Of a stretch of DNA of 64,000 nt, positions 42,594 to 51,483 are shown in pieces. Each line of letters starts with the position of its first letter. Position 1 is the stretch's first letter. A program made the position numbers and the translations under genes. The notes beneath the pieces are model-generated. The model did not search any database and had not been told where the DNA came from. It saw only the letters and a list, made by a program, of their open reading frames with translations. Source of the stretch: Deferribacter abyssi (GTDB lineage: Bacteria; Chrysiogenota; Deferribacteres; Deferribacterales; Deferribacteraceae); NCBI RefSeq assembly GCF_049472655.1, contig NZ_JAQNCS010000008.1, forward strand, positions 44,941-108,940, read 5' to 3'.

Positions 42594-44570
42594 TCACTTC
42601 AATACTCCTTTATATTCAAATAAAATATCTCTAATTTTCGCAGCCCTTTCAAACTCATAATTTTCTGCTGCTTTATACATTGCTTTTTCCAATGTTTCAA
42701 TGTCTTTCTCTTTATCACCAGTAAGAATTACTCCAAGATCATCATCCATGTCCACTGTGTAATAATCCTTTTCATAAATGCTTTCAAGGATATTATGGAT
42801 TTTACTTTTAATTGATTCAGGAGTAATACCATGCTTTTTATTATACTCCAATTGGATTTTTCTTCTTCTCTCTGTTTCTTCAATAGCTTTTTTCATAGAA
42901 TTAGTTATTTTATCAGCATAAAAAATAGCCCTTCCATTCACATTTCTTGCAGCTCTTCCTATTGTTTGAATTAAAGATTTTTCAGATCTTAAAAAACCCT
43001 CTTTATCTGCATCCAAAATTGCAATCAAACTAACCTCGGGGATATCTAACCCCTCACGAAGTAAATTTATACCTACAAGCACATCAAACTTACCAAGCCT
43101 CAAATCTCTTATAATTTTTATGCGCTCTATGGTATCTATTTCACTATGCATATACTCTACCCTTATTCCAAGCTCTTTGTAATAAGAGGTCAAATCCTCA
43201 GCCATCCTTTTTGTTAGCGTCGTAACAAGAACCTTCTCACCATTTTTTACAGTTTCCAGTATCTCATTATATAAGTCATCAACTTGATTTCTTGCAGGCC
43301 TAATTTTAATTTTTGGATCTATTAGACCTGTTGGTCTAACCACTTGTTCAACAACAATTCCTTTGCTATCCTCAATTTCAAACTCTCCAGGAGTTGCACT
43401 TACGTATAACACCTTACCAACCTTTTGATAAAACTCTTCAAATGTTAAAGGTCTATTATCCAATGCCGCAGGCAATCTAAAACCATATTCCACCAAATTC
43501 ATCTTCCTTGACCTGTCACCATGATACATTCCTCTTATTTGTGGTATAGTTATGTGAGATTCATCAATTATCACCAAAGCATCTTCAGGGAGATAACTCA
43601 ACAGAGTTGGAGGAGTCTCACCTGGTTTTCTACCTTCAAAATATCTTGAATAGTTCTCAATCCCTTTGCAATGCCCAGTCTCCTTCAACATTTCAATATC
43701 ATGCATAGTCCTCTGAGTTAATCGCTGAGCTTCCAAAAGCTTCCCAGTATCCTCAAATTCTTGAACTCTTTTAATCAAATCCATTTTAATCTGTTTTATT
43801 GCATCCTCTATAGTAATTTTAGCAGTTACATAGTGAGTATTAGGATAGATTGCAATTTTAGGTCTATTTTTAATTGTCTTACCTGTAACAGGATCAAATT
43901 CAGAAATAGCATCTACCTCATCACCAAAAAACTCAATCCTATATGCTAAACTATCTTCATGGGAAGGAAACACTTCAAGAGTATCCCCTTTTAACCTAAA
44001 AGTCCCTCTATGAAAATCATACTCATTTCTCTCATACTGTATCTCCACAAGCTTATCAATAACCTCCTCTAGATTAACTTCATCACCAACTTCAAGGCTT
44101 ACAAGTAAGCCATAGTAAGCCTCAGGTGATCCAAGCCCATAAATACAAGATACACTAGCAACTATAACAACATCTCTTCTCTCTAATAAACTTCTCGTAG
44201 CAGAGTGTCTCATCCTATCAATATGTTCATTTATAGAAGAATCCTTCTCTATATATGTATCCGTGGTAGGTATATAAGCTTCTGGCTGGTAATAATCATA
44301 ATAACTAACAAAGTATTCTACTGCATTTTCTGGAAAAAAACTTTTGAACTCACCAAAAAGCTGAGCAGCAAGAGTTTTATTATGAGAAATTATCAATGTG
44401 GGAACATTTAATTCTTTAATTACATTTGCCATAGTAAAGGTTTTACCAGAACCTGTTACACCTAATAAAACCTGCCTATTAATTCCAGCATTAAAATTTT
44501 CCACTATCTTTTTTATTGCTTTAGGCTGATCACCTTCAGGTTCATATTCAGAAAAAAGCTTAAACTCCAT
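42594..44570 (-). CDS. uvrB: UvrB, excision repair subunit
   Basis: UvrB verifies DNA damage after UvrA and recruits UvrC. The 658-residue protein has Walker A GVTGSGKTFTMAN, the damage-binding hairpin region FVSYYDYYQPEAYIP, ALVIIDESHI (Walker B), the helicase motif QTIGRAARNVNGRA, and a C-terminal UVR motif (LEKAMYKAAENYEFERAAKIRD). Length is standard. It heads the minus-strand run that continues to rnr. Confidence 0.97.
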   Translation of the reverse strand: MEFKLFSEYEPEGDQPKAIKKIVENFNAGINRQVLLGVTGSGKTFTMANVIKELNVPTLIISHNKTLAAQLFGEFKSFFPENAVEYFVSYYDYYQPEAYIPTTDTYIEKDSSINEHIDRMRHSATRSLLERRDVVIVASVSCIYGLGSPEAYYGLLVSLEVGDEVNLEEVIDKLVEIQYERNEYDFHRGTFRLKGDTLEVFPSHEDSLAYRIEFFGDEVDAISEFDPVTGKTIKNRPKIAIYPNTHYVTAKITIEDAIKQIKMDLIKRVQEFEDTGKLLEAQRLTQRTMHDIEMLKETGHCKGIENYSRYFEGRKPGETPPTLLSYLPEDALVIIDESHITIPQIRGMYHGDRSRKMNLVEYGFRLPAALDNRPLTFEEFYQKVGKVLYVSATPGEFEIEDSKGIVVEQVVRPTGLIDPKIKIRPARNQVDDLYNEILETVKNGEKVLVTTLTKRMAEDLTSYYKELGIRVEYMHSEIDTIERIKIIRDLRLGKFDVLVGINLLREGLDIPEVSLIAILDADKEGFLRSEKSLIQTIGRAARNVNGRAIFYADKITNSMKKAIEETERRRKIQLEYNKKHGITPESIKSKIHNILESIYEKDYYTVDMDDDLGVILTGDKEKDIETLEKAMYKAAENYEFERAAKIRDILFEYKGVLK

Positions 44571-44671
44571 TATTCCCTTCTTCCAAATAACTTAAAATTT
44601 TAAATAACAACTTAATATTGTTTAATATATTTATTTTCTATCACCCATTATTGTTGGACTTTTAAAACCAA

Positions 44672-45469
44672 TCAATTAAAATTTATTCTAAAATCATTGG
44701 TAAAAACTGTAAATCCCTTTGTGGATGTTAACCCTATAAGTGTCACATTCGCATCTTTTGCAATATCAATACCCATTTTTGATGGTGCTGTTCTTGAAAC
44801 TACGATAGGAATTTTTGCTCTAGCACACTTCAACACCATCTCTGATGTTAATCTCCCTGTTGTCAATATAACACCGTCATAACTTCTTTTATTTAACATT
44901 ATAGCACCAATTGTCTTATCTATAGTATTGTGTCTACCAATATCTTCGCAAGTAAAAACAAAACCATCCTTACCCAAAAAATATGATTTATGCACACACC
45001 TTGTATGACTATGAAGATACGATTCTTTTTCAAGCATTTTATACATGTCTATAATTTTATCTGCATCAACTTTGAAATCAGTTTCAATTTTTTCAAACCC
45101 ATCGTAAGTTTTTTCCAAAACTTTCCCACCACCACATCCAGATGTAACTGTCCATTTGTTCTCAAAAGAAAATTCTTTATATTCTTCCAGAAATACATAA
45201 GCATTTTTGTTTTCACACATCCTAAAACTTTTTATATCTTTTGCGCTATCAATAAGTTGAGATGTAAAAAGAAAGCCATAAAAAAACTCTTTCTCATATT
45301 CAGGCACAAGCATTACAGATGTAAATTTCTTTCCATTGATAAAAATTCTATAGCTTTCTTCTCTGATTACATACCTTTCACTATTTTGATACGATTTTCT
45401 TTCTACATCATATATCTTTGTCTTAAATTCCCAAACCAATTTTTTCGGCAATTTTCTTTGCTTGCTCAT
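44672..45469 (-). CDS. fdhD: FdhD sulfurtransferase for formate dehydrogenase
   Basis: FdhD passes sulfur from IscS to the molybdenum cofactor of formate dehydrogenase. The 265-residue protein has the conserved EDIGRHNTIDKTIG, TTGRLTSEMVLKCARAKIPIVVSRTAPS and HTRCVHKS segments. In the middle the family's C-x-x-C site reads SGCGGGK, so only one Cys of the pair is present; C-G-G-G forms may be a natural variant. The ATG at 45469 has AAAGG six bases before it. It overlaps mobA by 47 bases. It fits the formate dehydrogenase operon further upstream. Confidence 0.93.
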   Translation of the reverse strand: MSKQRKLPKKLVWEFKTKIYDVERKSYQNSERYVIREESYRIFINGKKFTSVMLVPEYEKEFFYGFLFTSQLIDSAKDIKSFRMCENKNAYVFLEEYKEFSFENKWTVTSGCGGGKVLEKTYDGFEKIETDFKVDADKIIDMYKMLEKESYLHSHTRCVHKSYFLGKDGFVFTCEDIGRHNTIDKTIGAIMLNKRSYDGVILTTGRLTSEMVLKCARAKIPIVVSRTAPSKMGIDIAKDANVTLIGLTSTKGFTVFTNDFRINFN

Positions 45470-46031
45470 AATCATCCTTTGTGTTTATATTTATAAAACT
45501 AAACAACCCTTCATCCACCTTTTTGATTTTTTCAACATCATCAAAGTAAAATATGTTCAATTCAGGATAAATATCAAGTAGTCGATATGTACCTTTTTTA
45601 AAATAATCCAATAATATATTTAAAATTTTTTTATGATAAAAACCATTAAGTGTATAAATTTTACCATCAATAACCGGCAATAACACATCATAACTATCCA
45701 AATCATTATAAAGTAAATTAACAAACTCTATTTTTAAAAGTGGAGAATCAGCTGATGTTATAAAAACCCACTCATTCAACGCATTTTTAAGCGCAGTAAT
45801 AATCCCCACCAAGGGGCACTGTGCTTCAAACTCATCATTAATAAATCTAACATTTTTTTTAAAATCAAATTTTGAGTTATCTTTACTAATAACCATTACA
45901 TCACTGCTTATTTTAGACAATTTTATCGAAAGTATCTCAGTAAAAGAATAACCATATAATTTTGCAACTGTCTTATCACTACCAAATCTCCTGCTTTGAC
46001 CACCAGCTAGAATAGCACATGATATTTCCAC
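45423..46031 (-). CDS. mobA: MobA molybdenum cofactor guanylyltransferase
   Basis: MobA adds GMP to molybdopterin to make the bis-MGD form used by formate dehydrogenase. The 202-residue protein has the nucleotide-binding start CAILAGGQSRRFGSDK and FITSADSPLL (metal-binding Asp). The GTG at 46031 is favoured because GAGGTGG lies just before it. It leads the mobA-fdhD pair. The C-terminus looks diverged from E. coli MobA, but the family is clear. Confidence 0.9.
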   Translation of the reverse strand: MEISCAILAGGQSRRFGSDKTVAKLYGYSFTEILSIKLSKISSDVMVISKDNSKFDFKKNVRFINDEFEAQCPLVGIITALKNALNEWVFITSADSPLLKIEFVNLLYNDLDSYDVLLPVIDGKIYTLNGFYHKKILNILLDYFKKGTYRLLDIYPELNIFYFDDVEKIKKVDEGLFSFININTKDDYEQAKKIAEKIGLGI

Positions 46032-46286
46032 TTGCCACCTCTTCAAAGAAATATAGGTAAAATTTTGCGATTTTTCCAGACAAAAAATAATAATATAATA
46101 ATACCGTTTAAAACATGTTTAAAGTAATAACGTATTATAACAATTTTAGATGTTTAAAATTACTATATCACTTTTATTTAAAATGAAAACAACAGGATAT
46201 GAATTAATCTATTATTTATAAGAATATCAAACATTAAATACTTTTTTTATAGTGTAATAACTTCAATCCTTATTCTATAAGATTAA

Positions 46287-46307
46287 GGCGCTTATCGAAA
46301 AAGCGCC
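46287..46307 (-). terminator. Hairpin after the formate dehydrogenase operon
   Basis: GGCGCTT (46287-46293) pairs with AAGCGCC (46301-46307) over a 7-base loop, 19 bases past the stop of the cytochrome b gene. On the minus strand TTAATCTT follows, which is a poor U tract. It may be a terminator or an mRNA-stabilising stem. Confidence 0.5.
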
Positions 46308-46325
46308 CAGCACTCTCAGAATATA

Positions 46326-47240
46326 TTATCTACTACACTCCTTACCCGTAATCTTTTTATAATACTTACAGTGCAATACACGAATTTCATCTTCGTGTTT
46401 ATATCCAGTAATCATGGATTTCAAGGAACCTTTTATAGCAAAAATAGCCATATAAAGATGGACAAAGAACATTGCTACCATTGCCATGCCTAAAATATTA
46501 TGTATAATTACAAACAATCTCAAATTATCTACATTGGTATCAAAACTAAAAATATAATATCCCGTAAACCCCATTACCATACCACCCAATGTAGCAAGCC
46601 AAAACCAACTTTTCTGCCCTGGATTAAACTTACCAACAGGCATTATATTATCAGTTTTTTTACTTAAATAACCACCAAATTTTATAAACCAAGTAATATC
46701 ACCAGGTGCAATTATCATATCTTTTACCCACATTAAAAACATCAATATTGCAAAAGGAACAAATACTAAAGCAGCAGGTGCATGAAAGTAACGCATAATT
46801 CTTACAAATGAACCACCACCAAAAAAACTACCAAATATGATCACCAAACCTGAAATTATCAAAATTGTAAAAGATGCAGCAGTAATCCAATGAACAAGTC
46901 TGTTGAACACATTAAAAACAAGAATTTTATCACCTTCGTGACTAAACTCCTTAGGACCAATAATAAGATAATGAAGCAAGAAAATGACTGGGATACCAAA
47001 TAGCAGCAGTAAATACACTATTTTAAAATACTTTTTTTGTAGTATGGTAAACTTCTGACCAAACTTTTGCCAATTACCCGTAAAAACTTTACTAATCTCA
47101 TTATAAGATTTTGTAATAGAAACGACACTATAGCTCTGCGTATACTCTAGCTTATATTTTTCATATTCGTGAAAATATGCAAATGAAAAAGACACAATTA
47201 CAAACAAAAGTATAGCCACAACTACCAATCTATTATACAT
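46326..47240 (-). CDS. fdnI: Formate dehydrogenase cytochrome b (gamma) subunit
   Basis: This membrane subunit takes electrons from FdhB to quinone through b-type hemes. The 304-residue protein has an N-terminal signal or membrane helix (VVVAILLFVIVSFSFAYF), then about 70 residues outside the core, and four core helices: YLLLLFGIPVIFLLHYLI, HWITAASFTILIISGLVII, YFHAPAALVFVPFAILMFL, and later ones with candidate heme His at H116, H148 and those in IIHNILGM and FVHLYM. The family match is FdnI/FdoI. The N-terminal part is longer than in E. coli (about 217 residues). It follows fdhB by 39 bases. Confidence 0.92.
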   Translation of the reverse strand: MYNRLVVVAILLFVIVSFSFAYFHEYEKYKLEYTQSYSVVSITKSYNEISKVFTGNWQKFGQKFTILQKKYFKIVYLLLLFGIPVIFLLHYLIIGPKEFSHEGDKILVFNVFNRLVHWITAASFTILIISGLVIIFGSFFGGGSFVRIMRYFHAPAALVFVPFAILMFLMWVKDMIIAPGDITWFIKFGGYLSKKTDNIMPVGKFNPGQKSWFWLATLGGMVMGFTGYYIFSFDTNVDNLRLFVIIHNILGMAMVAMFFVHLYMAIFAIKGSLKSMITGYKHEDEIRVLHCKYYKKITGKECSR

Positions 47241-47279
47241 ATCATCACCCTTTAATTGAATAGAGGGGTAACTACCCCT

Positions 47280-47867
47280 CTATTTTCTCTTGTAAGCTTT
47301 ATCCCAGCCCCAAGCATTTGCTCCAGAGCCTCTTTTAAAAACACGTTCTCTGTAAATATCTGCCACCTTATCAGCATCACCTGCAAGCAACGCCTTTGTA
47401 GCACACATGCCGGCACAAAGTGGAACTTTACCTTCAGCAATCCTGTTTTGACCATACAATCTTTTTTCCTTATCACTAAACGTTTCAGCAGGCCCACCCG
47501 CACAGAATGTACATTTATCCATAACTCCTCTTGCACCGAAAGAATTACCTTTAGGAAACTGTGGTGCACCAAAAGGGCATGCAAAAAAGCAATAACCACA
47601 ACCAATACATACATCTTTATTCACCAATACAATTCCATCTTCTCTCTGATATAGAGCATCTACGGGACAAACTGCTATACAAGGAGCATCTGAACAATGC
47701 ATACAGGCAACAGACACGCTCTTTTCTCCAGGTTTTCCCTCATTGATAGTAATAACTCTCCTTCTGTTGATTCCTACAGGAACATGATGCCCTTCTTTAC
47801 AAGCTATAACACAACCGTTGCAATCTATACATCTATCTACATCACATAAAAACCTCATTCTTCCCAT
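47280..47867 (-). CDS. fdhB: Formate dehydrogenase Fe-S (beta) subunit
   Basis: A 195-residue protein with four [4Fe-4S] binding sites that wire FdhA to the cytochrome b subunit. Cys groups: CIDCNGCVIACK, CMHCSDAPCIAVCP, CIGCGYCFFACP and CTFCAGG with CAGMC. It has no C-terminal membrane anchor, unlike E. coli FdnH, so it must dock by contacts alone. GGAGG lies before the ATG. It lies 12 bases after fdhA. Confidence 0.95.
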   Translation of the reverse strand: MGRMRFLCDVDRCIDCNGCVIACKEGHHVPVGINRRRVITINEGKPGEKSVSVACMHCSDAPCIAVCPVDALYQREDGIVLVNKDVCIGCGYCFFACPFGAPQFPKGNSFGARGVMDKCTFCAGGPAETFSDKEKRLYGQNRIAEGKVPLCAGMCATKALLAGDADKVADIYRERVFKRGSGANAWGWDKAYKRK

Positions 47868-47879
47868 AATAAACCTCCA

Positions 47880-50663
47880 CTATGCCTTTTTAATTCGACA
47901 AAGACCAGTTTTGGTCTCTTGCATTTGTGTAACAATATCATAACCATAATTAGTAACTACATTTGCAGCTTCACCAAGTGCATAAGGCTGTGTCCCTTCT
48001 GGATATTTTCCTGCCCAAGAATCTCCCATAAAGAAACCACCGAAATGAAATGGTAGGAATATAGTCTTTTCATCCACTCTGTCTGTAACCTTCGCCTTCA
48101 CTTTTATTCTTCCTCCATTTGGAGATTCTATCCATATCATTTCACCATCTCTAATTCCGTAATCATTAGCTGTCTTGAGATTAATTTCAGCAAACATCTC
48201 TGGTTGCAATTCAGCAAGATACTTATTACTTCTAGTTTCCGCACCACCACCCATATACTCCACAAGCCTACCTGTTGTAAGTATAAGTGGAAACTCTTTA
48301 ACCCAATCAAGCTTTTGTTCACTTTTATATTTTGTATAAACTCTGTAATGATCAGGTTTATCGTTATAAGTTGGATATTTCTTAATCATATCGGGATCTG
48401 GAGAATGGATAGGCTCTCTATGAACTGGTATTGGGTCAGGGAAATTCCAAACATAGCATCTCGCTCTAGCATTACCAAAAGGAGCCATTCCTCGCTTTAT
48501 AGCCTCTTTTATCGTTTTTTGACTTAAATCAGTCTTCCAATTTGTACCAGGCACAATACCTTTAAACTCCGGATAACCACCATTTACTTCACTACCAGGA
48601 TTTGCAACTCCATCAGCTGCAAGTAGGTTCTCCTTTTTTCCATTTGGATATGTATAAGATGTCCCAAATCTAGCCCTAAAAGGTAAACCACCTTTGGCTA
48701 CAGGTTTTGAAATATCATAGAGAATTGGCGTCCCCGGATGCTCTGTAGTCCAACATGGCCATGGTAAACCATAAAATTCACCATCACATGGACCACCTTT
48801 TGCCTGAAGTGTATCAACATCAAATGTATGCCAATAATCTGTATGTTTCTTAATACGTTCAGGAGTTTGACCATTGTAGCCTATGGTAAGAGATCCTTTA
48901 TTAATCTCTCTTGTTACATCCTCTGGTATTTTCTTAATATTTTTGAAAAACTTATCATAAAAACCGAATCTCTTTACTAACTCCTGCATAATTGTATAAT
49001 CATCTTTACATTCATATATAGGATCTACTACTTTATATCTCCACTGTATACCTCGTTGGGAATTGGTAATGCTCCCCTCTGTTTCATATTGACTTGAAGA
49101 AGGTAACAGATATACATTATCTTTATCACTTGCTACAGCAGTCATAGTTGGGAAAGGATCAATAATTACTACCAAATCAAGCAAATCAAGAGCCTTTTTC
49201 AACTTATGGTACTGTGACTGAGAATTTGAAGAACAACCCCAAAATACAACAGCTTTCAAAGGAGTATATTGTGTAATCTTATCTTCTTGTATAACACCCT
49301 CATACCACCTACCAAGAGTAAACCCTTTTTTATTCATATATTTTTTATTTTTAAATCTTGACTTAATCCAATCATAATCTACATCCCAAACTCGACACCA
49401 GTGTTTCCATGCACCATCAGAGAGACCATAATATGCAGGTAACGAATGGGATAACACACACATGTCTGTAGCACCTTGCACATTATCATGTCCTCTAAAA
49501 ATATTAGTACCACCACCAGACTTACCCATATTCCCTAAAACTAACTGTAAAATACAGTATGCCCTTGTATTACTACTACCAATAGAATGCTGAGTTCCTC
49601 CCATACACCATATAACTGTACCAGGTCTATTATCTGCAATAAGCTTAGCTATTCTAACAACTTCTTTGGCAGGTACACCGGTAACTCTTTCTACCTCTTC
49701 AGGGGTATAACGTTTTGCAACTTCTTTTAGCTCTTCAAAACCTGCAACTCTTGTTCTAACAAACTCTTTATCATACCAACCATTCTGAATAATTACATTA
49801 ATTAGTCCCATTACAAACGCAGTATCCGTACCAGAACGAATCCTTACATAATCAGTAGCTTTAGCAGCAGTCTTTGTAAATCTTGGATCAACTACAATGA
49901 TTGGTGCATTATTCACTTCTTTTGCATAGAGGATATGTTGCATTGCTACAGGATGTGCTTCAGCAGCATTTGATCCTATCATAAAAACACATTTTGAGTG
50001 TCTTATATCATTGATACTATTTGTCATAGCACCATAGCCCCAGGTGTTTGCCACACCAGCAACTGTGGTTGAATGACAAATCCTAGCTTGATGATCTATG
50101 TTATTTGTACCCCAAAATGCAGCAAGTTTTCTCTGCAGGTAAGCCATCTCATTAGAAACTTTAGCACTACCAATCCACATTACTGCATCTGGACCATTCT
50201 TCTCTCTGATTTCAAGAAGTTTATTTGCAACCTCATCTAAGGCCTGTTTCCAACTTATTTTCTGCCATTTACCATTTACTTTTTTCAAGGGATATTTAAG
50301 TCTTTTTGTGCTTGTAACCATATCAATGGCACCAGCCCCCTTACAACAATGTGCACCCCTTGAAATCGGATGATCCTGAGCTATTTCCTGCCTTACCCAA
50401 ACACCGTTTTGAACCTCAGCATAAACACCACATCCTACAGCACAATGAGTACAAATAGTCTTAACTATTTTAGAATTAGGATAAGGATTTTTAGTTGCAT
50501 TTGCTTTTTTTACAAAAGTTGGAGATAAAGACATACCAGCAAAAGCAGCTGTTGTTGCAGTTAGTTTTAAAAATGTCCTTCTAGCAATTTGAGGATTTTT
50601 ATCCACAGTTATGAGATTTCCTGAACTAGTACTTTTAACAGATTTTAGTTTTTTTGCAGCCAT
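47880..50663 (-). CDS. fdhA: Formate dehydrogenase catalytic (alpha) subunit, Cys form
   Basis: A 927-residue molybdopterin enzyme that oxidises formate. The N-terminus has a Tat signal (ARRTFLKLTATTAAFAG, Arg28/Arg29), so the site is likely outside the membrane. The first cluster is bound by CTHCAVGC (C71, C74, C78) and a Cys near 106. C196 (QARICHSTTVAG) sits where many enzymes have selenocysteine. Family blocks follow: WGYGAMTNSINDIRHSKC, GGTQHSIGS, NVQGATDM and a C-terminal LTTGRLVEYMGGG. AGGAGG precedes the ATG. The length and order in the operon are typical of FdnG-like proteins. Confidence 0.96.
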   Translation of the reverse strand: MAAKKLKSVKSTSSGNLITVDKNPQIARRTFLKLTATTAAFAGMSLSPTFVKKANATKNPYPNSKIVKTICTHCAVGCGVYAEVQNGVWVRQEIAQDHPISRGAHCCKGAGAIDMVTSTKRLKYPLKKVNGKWQKISWKQALDEVANKLLEIREKNGPDAVMWIGSAKVSNEMAYLQRKLAAFWGTNNIDHQARICHSTTVAGVANTWGYGAMTNSINDIRHSKCVFMIGSNAAEAHPVAMQHILYAKEVNNAPIIVVDPRFTKTAAKATDYVRIRSGTDTAFVMGLINVIIQNGWYDKEFVRTRVAGFEELKEVAKRYTPEEVERVTGVPAKEVVRIAKLIADNRPGTVIWCMGGTQHSIGSSNTRAYCILQLVLGNMGKSGGGTNIFRGHDNVQGATDMCVLSHSLPAYYGLSDGAWKHWCRVWDVDYDWIKSRFKNKKYMNKKGFTLGRWYEGVIQEDKITQYTPLKAVVFWGCSSNSQSQYHKLKKALDLLDLVVIIDPFPTMTAVASDKDNVYLLPSSSQYETEGSITNSQRGIQWRYKVVDPIYECKDDYTIMQELVKRFGFYDKFFKNIKKIPEDVTREINKGSLTIGYNGQTPERIKKHTDYWHTFDVDTLQAKGGPCDGEFYGLPWPCWTTEHPGTPILYDISKPVAKGGLPFRARFGTSYTYPNGKKENLLAADGVANPGSEVNGGYPEFKGIVPGTNWKTDLSQKTIKEAIKRGMAPFGNARARCYVWNFPDPIPVHREPIHSPDPDMIKKYPTYNDKPDHYRVYTKYKSEQKLDWVKEFPLILTTGRLVEYMGGGAETRSNKYLAELQPEMFAEINLKTANDYGIRDGEMIWIESPNGGRIKVKAKVTDRVDEKTIFLPFHFGGFFMGDSWAGKYPEGTQPYALGEAANVVTNYGYDIVTQMQETKTGLCRIKKA

Positions 50664-50673
50664 CTGAACCTCC

Positions 50674-50856
50674 TTAGCTTCTCAAAGATTCATAATACTT
50701 TTTAAAATGTTCGGTTTCACGATATAATATTTCAGAACTGTTTTCTTGAATTTCTTTCGCAACAACCTTTTTTCCTTTTAAAGTTGCCATCACTCCCATC
50801 GTAGTTATAGCACCTAATTTCAAAAAATCCCTTCTACTAGTTTTCTTAGAAGTCAT
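50674..50856 (-). CDS. Tat-signal mini-protein of the formate dehydrogenase operon
   Basis: A 60-residue protein that is little more than a Tat signal: SRRDFLKLGAITTMGVMATL, then a hydrophilic tail ending HFKKYYESLRS. Small Tat-targeted proteins of this kind are regularly found just before fdhA in related operons and may assist assembly or export. The ATG at 50856 is chosen over one 12 bases upstream because GGAGGTG lies before it. It lies 10 bases before fdhA. Confidence 0.85.
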   Translation of the reverse strand: MTSKKTSRRDFLKLGAITTMGVMATLKGKKVVAKEIQENSSEILYRETEHFKKYYESLRS

Positions 50857-50868
50857 AAACACCTCCAT

Positions 50869-51483
50869 TTAAATAACTTCATTTAAAAAACTTTTTTCCA
50901 AATTAGTTAAAAAATCTAAATACATACCACAGCAAGCATAAAAATATGCTGTTTCATGACTCTTGAGAGCCTTAGAAAACTTATCAAAAAAAGGTTCAAG
51001 AAATGTATCAAAATAGTCTTTTTGAACATTATACCCATATTTTGCTTCATCATTTTTCATATTTTTTATCATGTAAATCATCACATCAGACATAAAAACA
51101 ACAGAATCTTCTGGTTCTTTCAAAGTATCATCCTTTGCAATCCCTTTATCCCAAATAAACCCCCTTAAACTAACAAGAGTTTCACCAAAATTTTTACCAT
51201 CAAGATAATAAGAAGCATTAAGATTTATTAGATTATCATTAAACGGATTAACAAAAAGTTCATAATACTCATTTTTAAGCTTATCAAGATTATAGTTTTT
51301 AAAAACCTCTAAGAAATATGAAAGCATACTCTCATATTGTTCACTTATCTCAAGATTATCTTTTTTTAGCTTATCAAAAATGGCAAACCATTCTGAATAA
51401 ATCTTCTCATCAGGTTCATTTGCAAAAAAAGACTTCAACAGATCATATAAAAAAACCCTTGTATTATCTATTTCATTAGACAT
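50869..51483 (-). CDS. TorD/DmsD-family chaperone for FdhA
   Basis: A 204-residue all-helical protein of the TorD family, which binds Tat signals of molybdoenzymes and helps cofactor insertion. Recognised by LLKSFFANEPDEKIY at the front, YELFVNPFNDNLINLNASYY in the middle and a FLEPFFDKF-x-AL block. The ATG at 51483 has a GAGAGGAG site and overlaps the upstream gene by 8 bases. Placement just before the Tat mini-protein and fdhA supports the role. Confidence 0.88.
   Translation of the reverse strand: MSNEIDNTRVFLYDLLKSFFANEPDEKIYSEWFAIFDKLKKDNLEISEQYESMLSYFLEVFKNYNLDKLKNEYYELFVNPFNDNLINLNASYYLDGKNFGETLVSLRGFIWDKGIAKDDTLKEPEDSVVFMSDVMIYMIKNMKNDEAKYGYNVQKDYFDTFLEPFFDKFSKALKSHETAYFYACCGMYLDFLTNLEKSFLNEVI

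Noticed and set aside
44990..45496. Plus-strand open frame of 168 residues over fdhD
   Set aside because: It is antisense to a well-supported gene, has a low-complexity Phe/Ile/Lys composition and no ribosome site.
46106..46124. AAACATGTTT palindrome in the gap before mobA as an operator
   Set aside because: It is a single 10-bp perfect palindrome in very A+T-rich DNA with no second copy and no clear promoter next to it.
47252..47654. Open frames of about 120-130 residues on both strands over fdhB
   Set aside because: They are alternative-frame shadows of the Cys-rich fdhB gene, with no start signals or family pattern.
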